From contig NC_064217.1 of NCBI RefSeq assembly GCF_023101765.2, positions 8,901,788 through 8,965,787 on the forward strand: a stretch of 64,000 bases of DNA. The letters are read 5' to 3'. Positions 1-9,800 of this stretch are shown here, one piece after another. The notes beneath the pieces were generated by a model. It was given only the letters and a program-made list of their open reading frames with translations. It did no database searches and was not told where the DNA came from. Origin of the DNA: Spodoptera frugiperda. Lineage: Eukaryota > Arthropoda > Insecta > Lepidoptera > Noctuidae. The translations under genes and the position numbers were made by a program. Position 1 is the first letter of the stretch. Each line of letters begins with the position of its first letter.

Positions 1-175
1 CTGCGGTTTAACAAAAACACAATCTACTTCATATTCTGGATGGTATGTGTTAAATAGGTAATAACTATGTGTAATTGTATTGATATTTGTTTCAATATAA
101 CAGCAACGAATCTTACCGTTGTCATCATCTCTCTTCTGTGTAGCTGGTGTACTACTTCCACTTGCTAATGGTAAT
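1..175 (-). CDS. ZAD zinc-finger-associated gene, coding exon 3 (runs off window)
   Basis: Candidate third coding exon. A TTTCAG acceptor ends at 176, and the first base (A at 175) completes the split Arg codon left by exon 2 (CG+A). From there the frame is open for 58 codons to the window edge. The peptide starts Leu-Pro-Leu-Ala and has a Ser/Thr-rich stretch, a KRDDD run and a paired Cys (R-C-C-Y). I recognise no second domain in it, and the C2H2 fingers expected for this family would lie further left. The last bases (CAG at 3-1) could be an exon end or simply the window cut. A competing open frame (350 to 165) crosses the acceptor but has no upstream splice logic and includes SINE-derived sequence, so I did not use it. 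Confidence 0.6.
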
Positions 176-293
176 CTGAAATGTCAATAGTAAAAGGTTT
201 TATTCCAAATCCTGTAGTAGATAAAAAATCGTACATAATAAAATTTTGTGACAACTTTTCCTTTATTTTTAATAAATGTGATGGTCCACATTT

Positions 294-466
294 ATTAGGC
301 TTTTCTTCTGTGTCGTGGGTGCTTTTACATACATACAAGTTCACATACACAAGAAACCCAGACCCGAGACAACAATTTGTGGATCACACAAAGAGTTATT
401 CCGGGAGGGAATCGATTCGCTATTAATTGCGTGGCAACCGATTGCCAGTCACTGCCCCAACTGCCA
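294..466 (-). repeat. tRNA-derived SINE (family A) in ZAD intron 2
   Basis: Minus-strand copy of a SINE with a tRNA-like head (A-box/B-box region about 390-466) and the body phrase CTTTGTGTGATCCACAA, then CACCCACGACACAG. It matches the plus copy at 63.12 kb almost end to end, and copies at 31.08 and 48.88 kb in part. It sits inside the intron between ZAD exons 2 and 3, in the same orientation as the gene. Confidence 0.8.
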
Positions 467-597
467 ACTATGAGGTGCTTGCCTAGGGCGCATTCTAGGT
501 TTGGGCATGGACAGAATACGCTTTGCTGTAGTTATACACATAACTAAGTATATTGTCACTTTAACCTAATTAAGACTTAAGTTGAGTTTAAACTTAC

Positions 598-791
598 CGG
601 AATGTTAAAGCATCATCACAATTTTTAAGGAATGTACAAAAATCTATCGGGTCTCCTACATCTTTCAACGCTTTGTAGTTTTTAAACTGTTTGTCTGTGG
701 TTCTACATTGTTTCTTAAACTTACAAGCTTGCTTCATATTCAGGAAACAATCTCTACATAGTTGGAATGTGAATGTGTCATTTCTTTTCAC
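598..791 (-). CDS. ZAD zinc-finger-associated gene, coding exon 2
   Basis: Second coding exon, flanked by an AG acceptor (793-792) and a GTAAG donor (597-593). It begins in phase 0 and ends in phase 2, both matching its neighbours. The translation holds the second ZAD ligand pair (L-C-R-D-C, Cys51 and Cys54 of the joined protein). A basic/aromatic helix with the pattern A-C-K-F-K-K-Q-C follows, as in the second half of ZAD domains. The spacing of about 40 residues between the two Cys pairs fits the family. After the helix comes a Cys-containing linker (PIDFCTFLKNCDD). The split of the ZAD between two exons is seen directly; the family call is from the motif pattern. Confidence 0.75.
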
Positions 792-867
792 CTGGAATTA
801 AAATAAAATATTTTTGAAGTGATGTACAAACTATGTGATTAACTATAATGTTGATTTATTTCATGTT

Positions 868-1075
868 TCATCAGGAATGGGCCGGCTTGACCGGAGTGAT
901 ACCATGGCCTCATAAAAAAAGCAACATGAAACTATGCTTTTGTGGTGTGAGTGAGATTACTGGAGGTCCAATATGATCTTCCCAATCAACGATTCCCCTA
1001 CAACCCTTCAATTCTTAACCCATCAGTAATCTGTCTGGACATTTACCGGCTTATATCATAAAAAAAAAAAGTTAT
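868..1075 (+). repeat. Lepidopteran SINE (family B), diverged, in ZAD intron 1
   Basis: Diverged copy of the family found at 10.75 and 37.84 kb. Shared words are GGGCCGGCTTGACCGGAGTG, ATACCATGGCCTCA and CAACCCTTCAATTC, ending in an A-run near 1061-1070. It lies antisense within intron 1 of the ZAD gene. Confidence 0.7.
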
Positions 1076-1223
1076 ATGTAATGATTGGATTAAGCTGGAT
1101 ATGAAGGAAGCAATAGATAATATTTACACATTATTTTACTGCTCATCATTGTTTACACTTCATTACTATGTACTAGTAATAGACAGTACTACCTACAGTG
1201 GATTTTATATTTTTTATTTTTAC

Positions 1224-1340
1224 CTGTATCCCAGTGGAATACACGAACAGTCTTCTATATTTCTCTGTATACTGTAGCAGCTCCATTGGATCATTGTATT
1301 TTATAAGACAACCCCTGCAAAATCCTTCCATAGTTCCCAT
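1224..1340 (-). CDS. ZAD zinc-finger-associated gene, coding exon 1
   Basis: First coding exon of a minus-strand gene, starting at the ATG at 1340-1338 and giving 39 codons in phase 0. The peptide carries a CxxC pair (F-C-R-G-C, Cys8 and Cys11) followed by an acidic/aromatic stretch. This is the first half of a ZAD domain, the N-terminal zinc-binding dimerisation module of many insect C2H2 transcription factors. The exon ends CAG with a GTAAA donor immediately after (1223-1222). It joins in frame to the exon at 791, which supplies the second zinc ligand pair. ZAD proteins are usually nuclear DNA-binding factors with a C2H2 array downstream; that part is outside the window. The gene is divergent to FAM177, about 780 bp between start codons. 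The start is inferred; an upstream 5' exon cannot be excluded. Confidence 0.72.
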
Positions 1341-2116
1341 GTTATTGCAAACCTTATTGTTTACTTTTACTATGTTTTAACTTTAACGTAAATAGAATTG
1401 GATAAAATGATTATTTTTCACAAGAATTATACCGTCGTATTACTTGTTTTAATACCTACAATATTTAAAACTACATCTTATACAGGTTGTTAGTTTCTGT
1501 TATTGTTTTTAAAAGATATTATTTGGAAAAATCCGCTTTCCATATACAGACTTTGACATTATGTACACAAATCACTAATTACAGTAGTGACATAATTATA
1601 CTGACATGACAGTGACAAGTTGGTGAAATTGCTCTTTCTACGGCGCGAAGCAAGAAAGCAAGACATGCCACAACACGCCGCTGCATCGTGGTATCAAGAT
1701 AAATTATAAACACTATCTCGAAATTTATTGAAATAAGATTCAAAATAACTTGATTACTAATCAAATTGTTTGTTATGCTGTGCATACCGTGCTGAACCGG
1801 CAGTGATGTATTGAATAATATGCAAATTAAATATTATTTAAGATAAATATGTATTTTGCATGTCATTGTATTTTGACTGAATACTGAACCCATAGACATT
1901 TTGTGACACCTTTTATATAACTTCATTAGCAAATAAATCCTTTGACTTTGATTTTGAGCGGTGGCCCTAAATTTAAATGAATTCGGAAAGTTACAAAGTT
2001 TGTAGAACGGAACAGTGTAAAGAAACGTCGTCGTCAAATTGACGTCTCACGTCATTCGATAGAAATAAACAGTGACGACTACTTGACAACATTGCTCTTT
2101 TGTAAATAATTTTAAA
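1341..2116. promoter_or_regulatory. Divergent intergenic region between ZAD and FAM177
   Basis: Head-to-head intergenic stretch that must hold both promoters. Just upstream of FAM177 lies TGACGTCTCACGTCA (2040-2054), two CRE/ATF half-sites facing each other. It is about 60 bp before the FAM177 ATG, within likely 5' UTR or core promoter. No TATA box is obvious. The rest is AT-rich and I see nothing else in it except a short GC-richer patch at 1630-1690. Confidence 0.5.
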
Positions 2117-2257
2117 ATGGAAAATAGTTCGGAAGTTCAAGTTACAATTAAAAAACCTGGAAGGGTTCTGCATTTCAGCGATGGTGTTGAAGAAGAAATA
2201 GAACAAGAAGAAGTAGCGGAGTTAGCAAGCGAACCTCAAGAAACAAATGTTGATCCG
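2117..2257 (+). CDS. FAM177 family protein, coding exon 1
   Basis: First coding exon: ATG at 2117, 47 codons, ending GAT-CCG before a GTGAGT donor at 2258 (phase 0). The peptide contains the FAM177 signature near its start: a basic patch (KKPGRV), then L-H-F-S-D-G, then a long Glu-rich acidic run (about residues 24-41). The family is small, acidic and conserved in animals; its molecular role is poorly known, and vertebrate FAM177A1 is linked to the Golgi. The ATG is the first in the exon and lies downstream of a CRE-like promoter motif, which supports this start. The exon is in frame with exon 2 at 2785. Confidence 0.87.
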
Positions 2258-2784
2258 GTGAGTAACCATAATGCATACATTGTTTGTTTTATTACCTCCA
2301 GCAAAGGTAAGGCCTTGATGTTATTCGTTTCTAATAATATCAATGACGGTAAAGATCCGCTTTTAAGGCTTTTTACGCGTTTCATTTAATTTTATTTGCA
2401 TACTAAGTTGATAAAGGATCTAATGCACAAAGATGATGTTTGTTGTTTTTACTCTTTGTTCTTTATTATTTATATGATAAATAAATTAAATTTGACACGG
2501 TGTATATTATTACCGTAAATCCATGCACTATGAGAAATTGATTTTTTTTACTGTTTGTTACACAGTATGAAATAATTCGATTTTCTGCTTTGATTAATAT
2601 GGTAATTGCACTGTTAAATATTGTTTACTATTTATAATATGAATACCTAAGTGATCTACTGCCCAAAATCTATAAAAAATCAACAATAAGTTATTAAAAA
2701 TTAGCATACAAGCACAAATAATTAGTATACAAAATTACAATATATCAAAAATATCTGTATCAATACTGTCTTTTTAATTTCCAG

Positions 2785-3054
2785 AAAACTCTAGAATGGG
2801 GTCCATGGTTCTCCCATTACGCATGGAAGTCAGGTAACAAAGTTCTTAATGCAGTGGACTATGCTGGCGAGTCACTGGCTAGTTTCTTTGGTATTACTAC
2901 ACCGAAATACCAAATAGAAATAGATGAATATGAAAGAATGAAGGAGGAAAAAAGAAAAATGGATGAAGATGCTGTTGGTTGGGTACCCAAGAATGGTGGT
3001 GGAGACATACCCTTAGTTCTTAATGAACCTGGCAAGGACAAAGCAGAAGTTTAG
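2785..3054 (+). CDS. FAM177 family protein, coding exon 2 (terminal)
   Basis: Second and last coding exon. It follows a pyrimidine-rich acceptor (TTTTTAATTTCCAG, AG at 2783-2784) and ends with TAG at 3052-3054, giving 89 codons and a 136-residue protein. It carries the family core: W-G-P-W-F with W-K-S-G, then A-G-E-S-L-A-S-F-F-G-I-T-T-P-K-Y-Q and I-D-E-Y-E-R-M followed by a Lys/Glu coiled segment. The protein is shorter than vertebrate FAM177A1, missing mainly the C-terminal tail. The intron is 527 bp. Polyadenylation signals AATAAA occur at 3240-3245 and 3575-3580. No signal peptide or membrane segment is visible. I see no disabling change. Confidence 0.9.
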   Translation, partial: KTLEWGPWFSHYAWKSGNKVLNAVDYAGESLASFFGITTPKYQIEIDEYERMKEEKRKMDEDAVGWVPKNGGGDIPLVLNEPGKDKAEV

Positions 3055-4544
3055 AAAAAAAAAACCTATTTTAGGTTCTACAGATGTAACTAGTGACCAT
3101 GTCAGTTTAAAAACTTATAAAAAAAAATAGATTAGTCTACTTCTCTTTGGAGTAATCAGTATTGGTATTCAAAATGTGACATTATTGATATTACTTTAAG
3201 ATTTATTTTTCAATAACCAGTTATGAGTATCTGTCAAATAATAAATATTTATTTTATTTGTTCTGTAAGTCATAATTTATTTATAGTCTGTTATAGTTTT
3301 TTTTTTTTGTGAAATGCAACTAGTAAAGTTCTGAGTACATTATATTTAAGCAATAATGAATTTATTTTAATATATTTATAGAATGATATTGATCAATTTG
3401 TTTCTGGATATTAATAAGAAAGGAATTTGATTATGGGTCGATTTTATTTGTGTTATATTGTAAAACAATTTTAACTAACATAGTATTAGATGTGACTAAA
3501 TCTATGTGCTAATGTAATTCGCATATTACGAGGGACTGAATGTATTAGAGCTTTATTTTGTTGTACATATTAATAATAAAATTAATATTTAACTCAATAT
3601 TTGTTTTTAATTTCAAACATGAATCAATTCATCATCAAACATGATTCAATGTCTACAAAAATGAATCAATTGTTTTTTTTTTTTTTTGTCTACAAAATTT
3701 AAATGAATAAAAAAGAAATAACAGTATTTTAATATTATTGGTGCCAAAAATATGAATGGTCACAGAACAGCAACTGTTTTTGTGTGCACTCTGTGTATGT
3801 TCAAAATCTATGAAGATTTCTTTTTTAATTTTAGTAAAAAAATATATTATCAGAAGATGTATTAAATAAGTTAATGCATAAGCAATAATACTTTCAAATA
3901 AGAATTTGAATTGGAATTTCAATGTGTAGTTATTTGATTACAGCGACATCTATGTTAGCAATAAAATGTCGACGAACAGCGACATCTTTTAACTGGTAGC
4001 AAACACTAATTGAACTTATTGTCACTTTAGTTGATATGAACTCCGCTAGATGGCAACATATTTGATAATTTTATGTTTATAAAAATCTTAATAATTCGTG
4101 TTAAATACATTTTTAGTAGTCACAACTACTTGTCTGAAATAATGTTAAGTTCAAAAAATATTGAGACAAGATTGCGCTTACTATTTTATATCTTTCGAAT
4201 TTTGACGAACACCAACAAATTATTTTCCCTGTTTGAATTAAATACCTATTTAAACTTAGCTAAATACTTTTGAACCTAGTTACAAAATATTTTAGTAGAA
4301 ATTTAAAATAATCCGTTTTAATCATTTTAATTTCATGGCCTTATGCACTAAGTAACAAGGTCCACTATCGTACGAAGTCCACACACATTATAAATTACAC
4401 CCATTCTAAACAGCTAAACGTAGTATGCGACATGAATTTCTCCTTCCAATTTTCGACCATACACCTAGGAGATAAGGTTGAAACTCGCATAGCAATTAAC
4501 ATATGTTATTGTTTGTCGGTGTTTAGCATGTGATATGTCGAAAT
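3055..4544. other. FAM177 3' UTR and AT-rich intergenic DNA
   Basis: Contains the FAM177 3' UTR with two candidate AATAAA signals (3240, 3575). Beyond about 3600 it is AT-rich with homopolymer runs. The words GCGACATCTATGTTAG and GCGACATCTTTTAAC at 3942-3990 form a short near-repeat. No gene-like sequence was seen. Confidence 0.6.
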
Positions 4545-4715
4545 GTAAACGGTTCGAGCGGTGTCCGCAGATCAATATGCGTGTTGCGCGGCCCGTGAGG
4601 GTGTTCGCCCCGTGCGATTGGCCGGCGTGTGGGGGGCGGGGCGAGCGTGTGTGAGGCGGCGCGCGTTCTCGCACGCGACGCGCCGTTTTGGCGCCAAATT
4701 GGGCAATAGGCATTC
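4545..4715. promoter_or_regulatory. GC/CpG island with palindromic E2F site
   Basis: An abrupt roughly 170-bp CpG-dense island in AT-rich surroundings. It holds an inverted CCAAT box (ATTGG at 4617-4621), a GC box (GGGGGGCGGGGCG, 4631-4643) and the perfect palindrome TTTGGCGCCAAA (4687-4698), the E2F/DP consensus. This looks like a housekeeping or cell-cycle type promoter. No coding exon could be attached on either side, so it may drive a transcript with a distant first coding exon, or a non-coding RNA. The minus-strand open frame across it is Arg/Pro-rich low-complexity translation and is not called. Confidence 0.5.
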
Positions 4716-5538
4716 CATTTTCAAGTTTCGCGAATGAGTATTAGGCCGTAAGCCACTAAGATAAGCTAAGGCCGTAGACTAGGGTAATACTTTTTGGATT
4801 TTATCGTCTATGGTACGATCTGTATGTAGGTACGGGTTAGAATTAGAGGTTAGGGACCTATTAGAACTTTACCTATAATATTTTGTATAAGTATTCCCTA
4901 TAGGTACGTCTACTTCGATTCGGTACCTATCTACCTACTTAAGCAGTCTTTTAGTTTTTTCGGCCGCTGTAGGTACCTATAACGGAATTCTAAACTTTTT
5001 AAAGTAGGTACCTAGGTACTTAGCCGAATCATACCAATGCGACTATCGAATGCCGAGGTTTTGGGTTATTTTTTTTTCAGTCGGGCAAAGCACCCGTTTT
5101 CCAAAAAATAATTTTAATTAGATCTTGTAACTTAATAAAATTAATTACAATATTGGCACAGTAGGCTGGGTGACCGGATGCTATGCAATGTACCAACTTT
5201 CCTACCTATCGTAGATTAAATTCTTGCGTCAGGCGGATTGCACTACCAAATGAATTTTGGTAGACCAGAGTTAGGACATTCAACGCTGTAAACTCCTGTG
5301 CATCGGAGAACACATTACCCCTTCGATATTCGTTTAGGTACCTATATAGGAATATCCAGATAGGCACCTAAGACATCCATAGCATGCATCTTTCCATATA
5401 AAAAACATAGCTTACTGAGTGCTGAGTCCGTTTTCACCAGTGCTAAGCGAATATGATTGGTGGACCGTGGAAGCCAAACGCATCCACAGCAACGTAGCAT
5501 AGCACATCTCAGGTGGAAAAGCACCTTTTTTGTGGGGA
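4716..5538. other. Non-coding, TAGGTA-rich
   Basis: Many overlapping TAGGTACCTA-type words between 4825 and 5030, including a CRE-free, promoter-free AT-rich stretch. Such short words are common in lepidopteran non-coding DNA. No gene seen. Confidence 0.5.
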
Positions 5539-5690
5539 AAATCATCCAATGTCTTCTCCGGCATTGGGTGCGGCGAGAAGGAGAATCAGACTCTTATTGA
5601 CTAAAAACCACCCCGTTCCTACTCCTGCTCTTCGAGCCGGAGCCCCGTAAACCCACTAGGCAGTTCGCAGCTCCGGAGGAACCACCCTTA
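5538..5690 (-). repeat. SINE family C copy
   Basis: Minus-strand copy of the element also seen at 9.64 kb (plus) and in part at 31.41 kb. Shared words on the element strand are CCGGAGCTGCGAACTG, GGGGCTCCGGCTCG, AGTAGGAACGGGGTGG, TTTTTAGTCAATAAGAGTCTGA and CATTGGATGATTTTCCCC. It probably represents a SINE or a LINE 3' tail. Confidence 0.7.
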
Positions 5691-6350
5691 AGAATGGATC
5701 TCCCTCCTGATACCAAAAAAGTGAATCAGAACCAAAATTGTCAAGCAACAATACCACAAAATGATTTACGTTCTCCGTCCAATTGCAACATAAAATTTAC
5801 TACAAACGCGTATAATTATAAACTAATTCAATAATTCGTTAACATTACAGGTCATTCCAGACAATATGGCACGGGACATGGGACAATAAACACGCACCAA
5901 GGTTGCCAGTTCAAAAAATATTGCGAATTAAAGGCGCGTGGTCCGTGGCCGAACGGGTTTTACTTTTTAAATAGAAATGAACTTGAATTTCTGGTTTTTG
6001 GCTCGCTTCATCTATTGTGTCAGAATTTTGCGCGAATTTGCCAAACATAATGATTTTCTATAGATTTTGAACTAGTTTTCTAGTAGGTTTGTAAAGGTGT
6101 TAGTTTTTGTAGTAAAACGTATTTCTATGGTTGTCAGGGAATTATTGCGGAATCCTGTGGGCTGGTCAGCTGTTATTGTGCACGTGGATTTTATTAAAGA
6201 ATTAGGAAAACTGGTTTTATGCACGTGCTCAAACGCAATAATAATTAGGTAGGTAATCTAAGTTAGTGTGGGTTATACTTACACCTATTTTATGTTATAT
6301 TCTTTTACAACTTTATTTGGGACCTTTTGAATCCAAATGTGACCAAATAA

Positions 6351-6767
6351 TTAAATTGTTGCCTCACAGAGGTACAGTTTAGACATACTTAGGTTTGTCT
6401 TAATTGGGTGGATGTAACAACTCCTTTCAGCAGACGCAACTGTAACAGGTGTGGTGGCAATAGTGGGGTAAACTTCGGTTAATTTTTTTTCTATTATGTA
6501 TTTCAACACCGAGATAATGTCGTCGTTTCCTTCATACACACGAATGAACATATTCAGTTCTTCGTACAATTCATGTCCATCAATATCACATGATTCTCCT
6601 ACTGTCATTGATATTTGCAAGTCGCTGCATCGTTTCAAAAGTTTACTATCACTAATTTCGTTTAATCTTTTTGTATTACCTATACATGAAACCAAATATG
6701 CTCTCATGGTGTTTAAGTGCCTCAAACCTAGGATGACAGCTTGCGCGCACGTTGTCGACAATAACAT
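6351..6767 (-). pseudogene. Decayed hAT-type transposase C-terminus
   Basis: A 138-codon minus-strand open frame matching the C-terminal part of the ZMYM/'repressor-of-inhibitor'-like hAT transposases. Its order is a Leu/Lys-rich stretch, then E-L-Y-E-E-L-N, then T-E-V-Y-P-T-I, then the dimerisation signature T-P-V-T-V-A-S-A-E-R-S. Downstream the conserved K-L-I-K-T-Y-L-R-S-T-M-S-Q-E-R-type segment is corrupted (I-K-T-N-L-S-M-S-K-L) and the frame ends soon after. The N-terminal catalytic part is missing. A hAT-like terminal sequence lies at 7266-7350 on the 5' side of this frame, with a SINE inserted between. It is a dead fragment, not a host gene. The family call rests on the dimerisation motif. 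Confidence 0.72.
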
Positions 6768-6849
6768 AAAAATAGTTTATTTTGAAAATCTCTTCCGCAT
6801 TCAATTCATGAACTGTAATTATGCAACAAATGCGTTGGAAGTACACTAC

Positions 6850-7110
6850 TTCACGCCTTTTATCCCCGAAGGTAGGCAGAGGTGCACATTACGGCACGTA
6901 ATGCCGCTATACAATGTACACCCACTTTTCACCATTTTGTATTTAAGTCCCATGTAATAGGGGGTGAGCCTATTGCCATATCCTGGACACAATTCCAGAC
7001 TCCGTGCTACTACCGAGAAATTTTCGAAAATCCGAAAAAAGCCCAGAATCGAACCCGAGACCCCTTGTTCGGCAGTCGCACTTGCGACCACTCGACCAAC
7101 GAGGCAGTCC
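6850..7110 (-). repeat. tRNA-derived SINE (family D)
   Basis: Minus-strand SINE of about 260 bp. The tRNA-like head is at the right: CGAACCCGAGACC is the reverse of a B-box, and GACCACTCGACCAACGAGGC lies in the A-box region. The body words are GAGAAATTTTCGAAAA, CCATATCCTGGACACAATTCCAGACTCCGTGC and GGTAGGCAGAGGTGCACATTACGGCACGTAATG. A nearly full second copy is at 31.96-32.23 kb and a fragment is at 14.49 kb. It separates the hAT C-terminus from its probable terminal repeat. Confidence 0.82.
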
Positions 7111-7265
7111 AAGACATTTTTGTAAAATTAAAGCTGTTTTAGTAATTTTAATGGAATTAGTTAAGTAACTAACTTTATTTTAATTTACCGCTATGTTATA
7201 ACCTGAATAAGTAATTAAGGATCAAAATAAAAAGTTTAAAAAAATCTACTTATATTTTTTTAAAT

Positions 7266-7350
7266 TTGCTTGGGTTGTGTAGCGCGAGGCCCTTGCAAGA
7301 GCGAGGCCCCGGGCGATTGCCCTGTTCGCCACCCCCTAAGGCCGCCTCTG
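7266..7350 (-). repeat. Probable hAT terminal region
   Basis: GC-rich block whose minus-strand reading starts CAGAGGCGGCCTTAGGGGG, followed by CGCCCGGGGCC. This resembles the ends of ZMYM-like hAT elements, which usually begin CAGNGG. Its outer end is at 7350. Together with the transposase fragment at 6351-6767 it outlines a decayed element of about 1 kb. The matching opposite end was not found. Confidence 0.45.
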
Positions 7351-7439
7351 CTATTAACCTTTTAATAAAAGTTAATAATAAGTATCTTTTTATCCTTTTC
7401 CAATCCACACAGGTACGAGTAGGTAGAATGTGCAACAAC

Positions 7440-7860
7440 GCTAATTCTATCGATATTCAAATTTCTGCGCAAGCGGTCTCTCCGACCCCACACAGCAGAT
7501 GTTCTACTTTTAACTTTGCATGCATTCGCAATGTTGTTTATTAAAAAAATCTTTTGTGGCCATTTACAAAATAAAGCTTGCAACACAATACCTCATGCAA
7601 ATTAGGACCCAACTTGATACGACAGGTCATAAATGCATTGCAATCATTTTGCGAATTTCAACTGTATTAGCGCGCAAAAGCTCTCAAATTAAACTGCATA
7701 GCTATAAACTTTTTATTGCAACATCAAAAATTGTAACAACCGACCTTATTGTGTACGTGATAAGACTTAAATTTGCGCAGCGTATGCAGATTAAGAGAGA
7801 AATTTGCATAAACGACGCACACCTTTCGCGTTTGATCCTTTTTATGCAATTTGACTGACA
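7440..7860. promoter_or_regulatory. Octamer/C-EBP-like motif cluster (candidate enhancer)
   Basis: Repeat-free stretch with perfect POU octamers ATGCAAAT (7595-7602) and its reverse ATTTGCAT (7802-7809). It also has several ATTGCAAT/TTGCGNAA-type words (for example TTGCAATCATTTTGCGAA near 7639). A 112-codon plus-strand frame (7520-7858) is open here, but its codons look like non-coding sequence, so I call a regulatory candidate rather than a gene. Confidence 0.3.
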
Positions 7861-8636
7861 GCTTTTATTGAATAGCCGATATTATTAGAATTTATATTTA
7901 CTGCTATTGGTGCTTATGTACTTCCGATTTAATGCAGATTATAAACCATGTACAATACCTATTGTAAGTACAGTTTAGGATCTAATAAATAATAATAGGT
8001 AATAAAACAATATTTCTGAATTAAATATAATAATATAAATTACTACATTTTAATTCTGGCAACACTACTAGATAAAAAAAAACAACAGTCAGTTACCAAA
8101 CATATTCTAATTTCAAAATAAAACAAAAGAAGAAAAAAACAGAAATGCTTTATAAACAGCCTTACCTACTTTTGAAACAACCATTAAAAAAGTTTGTATA
8201 CCGAAATTATGTCCGTTGGAACACCTTAAAATATTAGTGTTAGCTTGGCCTGAGTAAGTTGGTAGCTTTGGGCCCAAAGCTCATCTAAGATGCACATCTG
8301 TAGCACCGCTAGTTACACACGAGGGTAACATTTCCGGTGCATAAATAATAACAATAAATTGTTAACTATTAGAAAGGGGTGTGTTGCTGTATGCAAAATA
8401 GTTGTAGGTTCGTTGCAAACGTTGCTGATTTTTGTGTCGTGTGTGCATGTGTTGTGTCGTTTACTGGTTGTATTGGCTGTTGTGTGATGATGATGATGAT
8501 GAGTATTCGTTGTTGAGGAGTATTAGAGTTTTGTGGTTGGATTTGAATAATATTCATTGAATCAAAGTCTTTGTTGAATCCAAGGTATTTAATGTGAGAT
8601 GAAATGTGCTAGGTTTAATGAATCTCATTGTATCAA
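7861..8636. other. Non-coding AT-rich DNA with short TGA/TTG repeats
   Basis: No gene. A GT/TG-rich patch at 8380-8535 includes a short TGATGATGATGATGATGA run at 8487-8502. Confidence 0.5.
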
Positions 8637-8637
8637 A

Positions 8638-8903
8638 AACTAGCTACTTCCGCGCGGTTTCACCCGCTCTGCTTGGCTCCTATTGGTCATAGCGTGATGT
8701 TATATAGCCTATTGCCTTCCTCGATAAATACACTATTCCGAAATCCACTATAATTAACTATAATTCCACTATAAATACACTATAGGTCGATTTGAATAAT
8801 TCTGTATTGAAACAGAATTATTCAAATCGAACTAGTTCTGGAGATTAGCGTGTTCAAACAAACAAACAAACTCTTCAGCTTTATAATATTAGTATAGATA
8901 CCC
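8638..8903 (+). repeat. RTE-like LINE 3' tail with internal hairpin
   Basis: Starts ACTAGCTACTTCCGCGCGGTTTC and ends TTATAATATTAGTATAGAT, the pattern of RTE-type 3' tails in Lepidoptera. Related pieces lie at 13.61, 19.55, 38.17, 48.2 and 56.46 kb. Inside is a 19-bp perfect inverted repeat (8787-8805 with 8812-8830). Confidence 0.65.
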
Positions 8904-9639
8904 AATATTGAACTGTTCACGTACAAATATCGAACTATCTACTCTTAACAAATATGGATTGTTTTTATATAATTATTTTCACCTATAAATTCGACAAAAA
9001 TGAGATAAAATACTTATTTATTTTAATAACACCACGTAAGAGATTAAAAATAAAAATAATCTAACCGACCGACGGACGCATTTATTTGCCAAATCTAAAA
9101 TAGATAAAAATGATAACTCACAATAGACACAATACGAAACCAGTTTTGACCGCTGCGCCGAACTAAAGCAAAAGCAAAAAAAAAAAATTCGCCAACCAGT
9201 TTCGCAAACCCTAAACTGCAAGGGGGACACTTAAAAACTTTTAATATAAACACAATGACCGACGAACGAATAACGGGTGGGCAGTGTCCATACAATGGAC
9301 ATACTAGCCGATTAATTCGCTACACAATGACCAGGGGCTAGGCCGAGAGGTCATATTTAGGTAGAAGGGTTAAGGGTCAGTAAGGGTTATTGGTAAATAG
9401 GAGCGTATGCCTGAATGCCAGGGGAGTGACGCGGCCGCCAAGTTTTGGAAAACATGTCGCCGTTGACGGGTTAAAAATTTATGTGTTTTCATGTTTGGTT
9501 TGTAGTCGTAGTTGTGCTGTTTTTAAATTGTTGTGCGTAGTGTTTTGTGGTTGTAAAAAATAAATGAAATAAAAATAAAATATTGAACAAAATCAATTAT
9601 ATGGTACCGAGATTAACTTGACCATAATTAGACTGTTTA
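8904..9639. other. Non-coding DNA
   Basis: AT-rich with a modest GC-richer patch at 9325-9480 (GCGGCCGCCAAG at 9430-9441). No ORF or repeat with convincing identity. Confidence 0.5.
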
Positions 9640-9800
9640 GTATTTCCGGAGCTGCGGACTATTTAGCTGGTTTACCGGGGCTTCGGCTAGAAAAGCAAGA
9701 GTAGGAACGGAGTGGTTTTTAGTCAGTAAGAGTCTGAGACTCCCTGTCATCTCGCCCAAGGCGAGAGAAGTCATTGGATACTTTTCCCCCTTAAAAAGAC
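9640..9800 (+). repeat. SINE family C copy
   Basis: Plus-strand copy of the 5.54-kb element: CCGGAGCTGCGGAC, GGGGCTTCGGCTAG, GTAGGAACGGAGTGG, TTTTTAGTCAGTAAGAGTC, CTCGCCCAAGGCGAGAG, then a CCCCCTTAAAAAG tail. Confidence 0.72.

Noticed and set aside
165..350. 61-codon minus frame overlapping ZAD exon 3
   Set aside because: Its 5' part is SINE-derived and it reads through a good splice acceptor; the alternative frame joins in phase to exon 2.
4465..4713. 82-codon minus frame across the CpG island
   Set aside because: Arg/Pro-rich translation of CG-rich DNA with no domain or splice support.
7520..7858. 112-codon plus frame
   Set aside because: Has an ATG but codons look unconstrained and no motif is seen; the DNA words fit a regulatory block better.
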